From Nannocystis pusilla (GTDB lineage: Bacteria > Myxococcota_A > Polyangia > Nannocystales > Nannocystaceae), in the NCBI RefSeq assembly GCF_026626665.1, contig NZ_JAPNKE010000002.1, forward strand, positions 11,366,001-11,430,000: 64,000 nt of DNA, given 5' to 3'. The notes under the pieces were generated by a model. It was not told the origin of the DNA, searched no databases, and was given only the letters and a program-made list of their open reading frames with translations. The stretch's first letter is position 1, and every line of letters starts with the position of its first letter. A program made the translations under genes and the position numbers. Positions 59,698 to 64,000 of the stretch are shown in pieces.

Positions 59698-61980
59698 TCA
59701 ACTGCGTGGCTGGAGCGCGCTGCGGGCCGCGTCGAGCAGCATGCGCTTCTCGGCAGCGGCGATCGTGCGCCGGGCCGCGTCGACCGCGTCAACGTTGACC
59801 GAGATCGAGGAGATGCCGAGCCGCACCAGGGTCTCGGCGAATGCGGGGTGATTCGACGGCGCCTGCCCGCACAGCGACGAGGTCATGCCCGTGGCGCGTG
59901 CACCGGCGATGATGCGCGAGATCGCGTCGACCACCGCCGGGTCGGATTCGTCGAACAGTTCGGCGCAGGTGGCCGAGTCGCGGTCGACCCCGAGCATCAG
60001 CTGCGTCAGGTCGTTCGAGCCGATCGACACCCCGTCGATACCCAGCTTGGCGTAGTCCGGCAGCCAGTACGCGACCGAGGGCACCTCGGCCATTACCCAG
60101 CGCAGCAGCGTGCGATCGCCGGCGAGCGGGCTGCGAGCGATGCGCTCTAGACAGCGCTCGAGCTCCCATTTCGTGCGGACGAACGGGATCATCAGGTGAA
60201 GGTTCGGCGTCTCCTCACGGACGCGTGCGAGGGTCTCGAGCTCGAGGTCGAACAGCGCCGGGTCCTTGATGTAGCGGAAGCACCCGCGGTACCCGATCAT
60301 CGGGTTCTCCTCCTGCGGCTCGTGCTTCTCACCGCCGGCGAGCCCGCGAAACTCGTTGGTGCGAAAGTCGTAGCTTCGGTACACGACCGGCCGCGGCATG
60401 AAGGCGCGGGTGATTCTCAGTAGCTGCGTCCGCATCTTCGCCACGAACTCGCGGCCGCCGCCCCGGGCGACCAGCTCGCGCGGGTGCTGTCCGCCGAGGG
60501 CGTCGAGGATCATGAACTCGGCACGCAGCAGGCCGACCCCGTCGACCGGCAGCGCGGCCGCGGTCTCGGCGTGCTCGGCCATCGCCAGGTTGACGTACAG
60601 CCGGGTCGCCAGCGCCTCGGTCGCCGCGACCGGACGCGGCGCGATCGCTTCGACCCGCGGCGGCGCGGCGGGGACGAGCCCCTCGGTCACCTGCCCGCGT
60701 CGGCCGTCGACGGTGACGAGCTCGCCGTCCCGCAGCACGCGGGTCGCCTCACGCGCGCCGACGATACAGGGGATCCGCAGCTCGCGGCTGACGATCGCGG
60801 CGTGGCAAGTCATGCCGCCGGAGTCGGTGACGATCGCCGCGGCGCGGCGCATCGTCGGCACCCAGTCTGGGGAGGTCATCGGCGCGACGAGGACCTCGCC
60901 GCGCTGCAACTTAGCCCCGTCGCCCGGCGTCCGCAGCACCCGCACTGCGCCGCTGCCGACGCCCGGTGAGGCGCCGAGGCCGGTGATCAACGCCCCGGAA
61001 TCGCTCGCGGGCGCCGCGTCCGCGCTCGCTCCGGCGAGCGTCGTGATCGGGCGGGTCTGCAGCAGTGAAAACACTCCGTCGACCTCGCCCCACTCGATGT
61101 CCTGTGGTGTGCCGTAGTGAGCCTCGACGCGCAGGCCCATCGTTGCGAGCGCCTCGGCCTCGGCGTCGCTCAGGACCCTGCGATCGGCCTCGCCTGTGCT
61201 CAGCGGCACCTTCTCGTCGTTGCCATCGGCGCCGCGGACGATCTTGAACGCCTTGTGGCCGACCCGCGCCGAGCGCATCTTGGGGCCGTCCTTGGCGAGC
61301 ACGTAGGTGTCGACCTCGACCTGGCCGCCGACGACGACCTCGCCGAGCCCGAACGCGGCCTCGACGACGATCGTGCCGCGTTCGCCGGTCGCCGGATCGG
61401 CGGTGAACATCACCCCGGAGCGCGCCGAGGCGATCATCTTCTGCACGACGACGGCGATCGTCGGCTCCTCCGTCATCCCCTCGGCCCGGCGATAAGCGAT
61501 CACTCGCTGGCCGTAGGCGGACTTCCAGCAGTCGATCACGCGCCGGATCAGCGCATGCTCGCCGACGACGTTGGTGAAGGTCTCGTGCATCCCGGCGAAG
61601 GAGGTCGCACCGGTGTCCTCGCTGGTCGCCGAGGAACGCACCGCCACCGCCGCGTCCGCGCCGAGCCGCGCGTAGGCGCCGGCCAAAGCCGTGCGCACCT
61701 CCGACGGCACACCTGCACGCTCGACCAACTCGCGCATCCGAAGGGAAGCGGCGGCGAGCGCGGCCGGGTCGTCGGGGTCGGCGCTGACGAACGCGGCGCG
61801 GAGCTCGTCACGCACGCCCGCATCGGACAGTGCGGCGAGGAATCCTTCCGTCGTGACGACGAAGCCGGGCGGTACCGGCAGGCCGGCACGCGTCATCTCG
61901 CCGAGATTGGCACCCTTGCCCCCGACGCGGGAGACATCGGCCTTCGAAAGTTCGTCGAACCAGGCGATGTATTGAGGCAT
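59698..61980 (-). CDS. ppsA: Phosphoenolpyruvate synthase (pyruvate, water dikinase)
   Basis: This is a cytoplasmic enzyme making PEP from pyruvate and ATP for gluconeogenesis. ATG 61980 follows AAGGA and starts MPQYIAWFDELSKADVSRVG, 760 residues in all, close to the usual 790. Domain order is right. The ATP-grasp part has GGKGANLGEM, AVRSSATSEDTGATSFAGMH, RSGVMFTADP and IEWG-x-VDG-x-FSLLQTRP. The swivel domain carries the phosphorylated histidine in SGGMTCHAAIVSRELRIPC. The C-terminal barrel has GVGLLRAEFMI, YRSYDFRTNEF, GYRGCFRYI and FSIGSNDLTQ-like SIGSNDLTQLMLGVDRDS. The catalytic cysteine is in SSLCGQAPSN. The open frame continues upstream into the neighbouring lipoprotein gene only because that gene has a frame break. 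Confidence 0.93.
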   Translation of the reverse strand: MPQYIAWFDELSKADVSRVGGKGANLGEMTRAGLPVPPGFVVTTEGFLAALSDAGVRDELRAAFVSADPDDPAALAAASLRMRELVERAGVPSEVRTALAGAYARLGADAAVAVRSSATSEDTGATSFAGMHETFTNVVGEHALIRRVIDCWKSAYGQRVIAYRRAEGMTEEPTIAVVVQKMIASARSGVMFTADPATGERGTIVVEAAFGLGEVVVGGQVEVDTYVLAKDGPKMRSARVGHKAFKIVRGADGNDEKVPLSTGEADRRVLSDAEAEALATMGLRVEAHYGTPQDIEWGEVDGVFSLLQTRPITTLAGASADAAPASDSGALITGLGASPGVGSGAVRVLRTPGDGAKLQRGEVLVAPMTSPDWVPTMRRAAAIVTDSGGMTCHAAIVSRELRIPCIVGAREATRVLRDGELVTVDGRRGQVTEGLVPAAPPRVEAIAPRPVAATEALATRLYVNLAMAEHAETAAALPVDGVGLLRAEFMILDALGGQHPRELVARGGGREFVAKMRTQLLRITRAFMPRPVVYRSYDFRTNEFRGLAGGEKHEPQEENPMIGYRGCFRYIKDPALFDLELETLARVREETPNLHLMIPFVRTKWELERCLERIARSPLAGDRTLLRWVMAEVPSVAYWLPDYAKLGIDGVSIGSNDLTQLMLGVDRDSATCAELFDESDPAVVDAISRIIAGARATGMTSSLCGQAPSNHPAFAETLVRLGISSISVNVDAVDAARRTIAAAEKRMLLDAARSALQPRS

Positions 61981-62089
61981 CTTGAATCCTTGCTTTGAGA
62001 GGTCTGATTGAAGGTCAGCAGCCGCCGCGGTGGCAGGACGCTCTGTGCTCTCCGTCCTCACGCCTGCACTACCACTCGTGGCGGGCAAT

Positions 62090-62754
62090 TCACAGAATGG
62101 GAGCAACAATGCGGCCAGGGGCGCCGAGCGTGCCGGTCTGCGCGTGGCAACTGTTACAATCGCCCGTCGCCTGCGGGCTGAGCATTTTGCGCTCCTGATC
62201 ACCCTGTACGACGCGCGCAGTGATCGGGAACATGACGGAACCGCCGTCCTTGAAGATGTCGTACATGAAATACCCGAGCCGTTGACCGCGAGCTTGACCA
62301 CGCGCGCGTCGGCCATCGTGATCTCCACGAAGATCGGGACGGCGCTGCCGTCGAGGCCGAGGCAGTCGTCGGGCTCGTGACCGGTCGGATAGACCGTACC
62401 GGCGATCGGAAAGCGATCGGCGATCTCCGGCTCCATGGCGTCGTGACACGTCAGGCACGCGACGCCCGGATGCATGTTTGGCGACTCCTCGTTTCCCATG
62501 GTCCAGAACTGCTCGCGGCTGCACACCGGTTCGTGCGTCAACGGGTCGTCGCTGGGGCCGGTGCCGTCAGACGCGCTCTCGGAGCCGGAGCCGCCGCTGG
62601 TGCTGCTCCCGCTATCGGCGGCACTCCCCGAGCTTGTCGGGGTCTCGCTGGTCGTCAGTTCGCTCGCGCTGCCGGTGGAACCCGAGGTACCAGCGTCATC
62701 ACCGCATGCGGTGAGAGCCGCAACGCAGAAAAGAAGAACAGCACACGTGACCAT
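62090..62754 (-). CDS. Lipoprotein with two c-type heme motifs, one frame break
   Basis: ATG 62754 stands five bases after AAGGA and gives MVTCAVLLFCVAALTAC, a signal peptide with lipobox cysteine. An in-frame ATG at 62790 is less likely. A Ser/Gly/Thr linker of about 55 residues follows. The mature domain has CLTCHD (heme motif 1) and, after a frame slip at about 62274, CNSCHA (heme motif 2), ending APGRIVAPIL at 62090. One more G at the slip restores NGSGYFMYDIFKDGGSVMFP and 221 residues. It should be a periplasmic or surface diheme electron carrier attached to a membrane. It is followed on the same strand by the PEP synthase gene, but a functional link is doubtful. Confidence 0.7.
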
Positions 62755-62856
62755 GCTGTCCTTGGAGACTTCGCCGGCCGTTTTCGTCATGCACCTGCTT
62801 GAGCAAGTCTTGTGCCATCCATCCGAGCCTGTTACGGGGCGCCGAACGAGGTGCCA

Positions 62857-62970
62857 GCGCCAGCCCGCCCGGCGTGTGCAGCACGAGGTCGATTGGCACC
62901 TCCGGCTCGGTCAGGTCGAGCGCACGCAGGATCGCCTCGCTGTCATGGATGTCGATGTAGCGCAGGAGCG
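62857..62970 (-). pseudogene. SDH_sah-type (ClpP-fold) serine protease relic
   Basis: The reverse strand reads LRYIDIHDSEAILRALDLTE followed by PEVPIDLVLHTPGGLALA, the most conserved part of the SDH_sah family (membrane-linked ClpP-fold proteases, HTPGG being the substrate-binding glycine motif). A TAA stands in frame three codons before the first of these residues, and after GLALA the frame turns to Arg/Pro text. The catalytic serine part is missing. Only about 38 codons remain. Confidence 0.65.
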
Positions 62971-63399
62971 GTTACCCAGGCCCTGTCGCGCCGGCTTTGC
63001 ACGCTCCTGCATAACCTGCATCGGTGCGCTCATCGCGCTTGCGAGCCGGACCGTGTAGCCGCAAGCAATGATGCGGCTTCCAGCCATCGCCCGCTCTCTG
63101 GAGAACGAAAGCCGCTCACTTTTCGGCGAGCAACTCGAAGATCTTGGCTGTGCAGCTGTCGAGCCAGGCGAGAGAGGAACGCATGCCGGGATCATGGTTG
63201 CGGCCCCGGGCGCGAGCACGACAGCTTTTCGCCGGACGACGACCTGCGGCACGGGCGTCTTTGAGCGAGACGGCCCGGCCGGCGTGGAGGATTCGAAGCC
63301 GTTCGCGGGCGCGGCCGCTCCGGCGGGCGCACATCTTTCGGTTGCCGTTTCACCCGGATCACTCTTAATTGAGTGACCACAGAATCCGACGAGGAGCCG
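62971..63399. other. Gap between protease relic and small gene
   Basis: The reverse strand may hold the decayed 5' part of the protease gene; the frame reading SRIIACGYTVRLAS near 63050 could belong to it. A reverse frame ends SLAWLDSCTAKIFELLAEK at 63116, which looks like a protein end but has no recognisable start. No clear RBS apart from that of the next gene. Confidence 0.4.
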
Positions 63400-63771
63400 A
63401 TGCACAACACAATGCAAGATATTCAGGAATACCACCTCCATTGCGATGGCATGCGGATCGTGTTCGGCCAGCGAGACGGCGAACCCACGCTCCAGTACGA
63501 CCGGCGCATCTTCAGCGGCCGGGAGCTCTATCTCGAGCAGACTCAGGCCGGCAAATTCGTGACCGTCGAGCTCGAGCGCGTGCCGGACCTGCACATCATC
63601 CGCCTCACGCTCGCTATACCCACCGCGAATCTGCCCGCCGGCGCCAGGTCGACGAACATCGCGACCTTCGCCATCGTATCGACCGAGCGGACGACCATCG
63701 CCGGGTCCGCCGGCGTGGACGGACAGATCGTTACGTACGAGGTGATGTCGCTGACCGGGAACGCGTGGTAG
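63400..63771 (+). CDS. Small beta-rich protein, 123 residues
   Basis: ATG 63400 follows GAGGAG at 63391-63396 and starts MHNTMQDIQEYHLHCDGMRI. There is no signal peptide. The chain alternates beta strands (RIVFGQRDGEPTLQYD, then KFVTVELERVPDLHIIRLTL, then IATFAIVSTERTTIAGSAG) and would form a small sandwich. I recognise no family. The next gene starts 96 bases downstream on the same strand and has a similar RBS, so the two may be co-expressed. Confidence 0.65.
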   Translation: MHNTMQDIQEYHLHCDGMRIVFGQRDGEPTLQYDRRIFSGRELYLEQTQAGKFVTVELERVPDLHIIRLTLAIPTANLPAGARSTNIATFAIVSTERTTIAGSAGVDGQIVTYEVMSLTGNAW

Positions 63772-63867
63772 ACGGCGCATCGTCACGCGCGCCCTGCGTC
63801 GCTCCACCAGAGCCTGCTCGAGCACCGCTCGGATCGGGCAGCCCCCTCGCCGAGCGGAGGACCAGAC

Positions 63868-64000
63868 ATGACAAGCAGCACGATCGCCCCCACCGATTCC
63901 CTCCATCTGACCTCGTTCTACCTCGCCGCCGAGTCGGGTCGCGCGCGTCAGTTCGAGCTGCATTTCGGCCCCGAGTGCGAGGGCCATCGCGAGGGCCTGC
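63868..64000 (+). CDS. Start of a further gene, cut by the window end
   Basis: ATG 63868 stands eight bases after GGAGG at 63855-63860. The visible 44 residues begin MTSSTIAPTDSLHLTSFYLA and continue AESGRARQFELHFGPECEGH. No signal peptide. Too short to place in a family. Confidence 0.6.
   Translation, partial: MTSSTIAPTDSLHLTSFYLAAESGRARQFELHFGPECEGHREGL

Noticed and set aside
59698..62790. A continuous reverse frame that would fuse a lipoprotein start to PEP synthase (1030 residues)
   Set aside because: The middle part is Arg/Ser-rich nonsense. PEP synthase has its own RBS and ATG at 61980, and the lipoprotein continues in another frame with a second heme motif.

Overview
The window is chromosomal DNA of a very G+C-rich bacterium, most likely a myxobacterium of the Nannocystis/Plesiocystis group (Myxococcota). 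The evidence is the coding style rather than a marker gene. There are many lipoproteins with Thr/Ser/Gly-rich linkers just after the lipobox cysteine, a protein with Cys-rich CGDG...CDDGN repeats, a sigma factor of the Myxococcales-type gmx1 kind beside a Ser/Thr kinase with a zinc-finger head and TPR tail, and an ECF41-type sigma factor. I see no rRNA, tRNA or CRISPR array.

Region 1 (1-23.4 kb) is dense and mostly housekeeping or regulatory. It holds a GST tail, an ECF41 sigma factor with a small divergent ABM-like gene, and a 15-residue micro-gene with its own RBS and terminator. These are followed by lipoproteins, a DUF4241 protein, a flavin disulfide oxidoreductase, and the zinc-finger/kinase/TPR protein with its sigma factor. 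A Pit phosphate transporter lies behind a PHO-box-like triple repeat, and the region ends with a HEAT-repeat membrane protein and a MacA/MacB-type export operon. Nine intergenic spots here carry tandem 14-base mini-hairpins of the form TGTCC-N4-GGACA, in which the two arms change together. They form the clearest non-coding signal of the window.

Region 2 (23.5-33.2 kb) is accessory. It starts at a tyrosine-recombinase remnant and a stretch of lower G+C with little coding. It then carries two proteins with peptidoglycan-binding segments (one with lytic-transglycosylase-like motifs), a short protein with a C-terminal beta domain of the kind seen in secreted effectors, a possible immunity lipoprotein and a large surface lipoprotein. 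Broken pieces include the 3' end of a paralogue and a PD-(D/E)XK nuclease core.

Region 3 (33.2-42.4 kb) has a large lipoprotein next to a GH88/GH105-type hydrolase (possible polysaccharide use), a second MacA/MacB export operon, and a lipoprotein plus small membrane protein pair.

Region 4 (42.4-58.2 kb) is the most unusual part. A divergent group-2 sigma-70 factor faces a six-gene, 14-kb operon. Five of its products are very large proteins (about 720-1090 residues) with no signal peptide that share sequence modules. The other is a papain/calpain-fold cysteine protease with Gln, Cys, His and Asn in place. I know of no described system with this make-up.

Region 5 (58.2-64 kb) holds a membrane/TPR-like protein, a PEP synthase, a diheme-motif lipoprotein, fragments of a PAS sensor and of an SDH_sah-type protease, and two further small genes, the last one cut by the window end.

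About fourteen genes are interrupted by a one-base (once two-base) frame break, most of them in or next to G, C or T runs or GC repeats. In every case I checked, restoring the base gives a continuous and plausible protein. I therefore annotate these as single genes and suspect draft-assembly indels rather than decay. No computation was run; all family names come from reading motifs.
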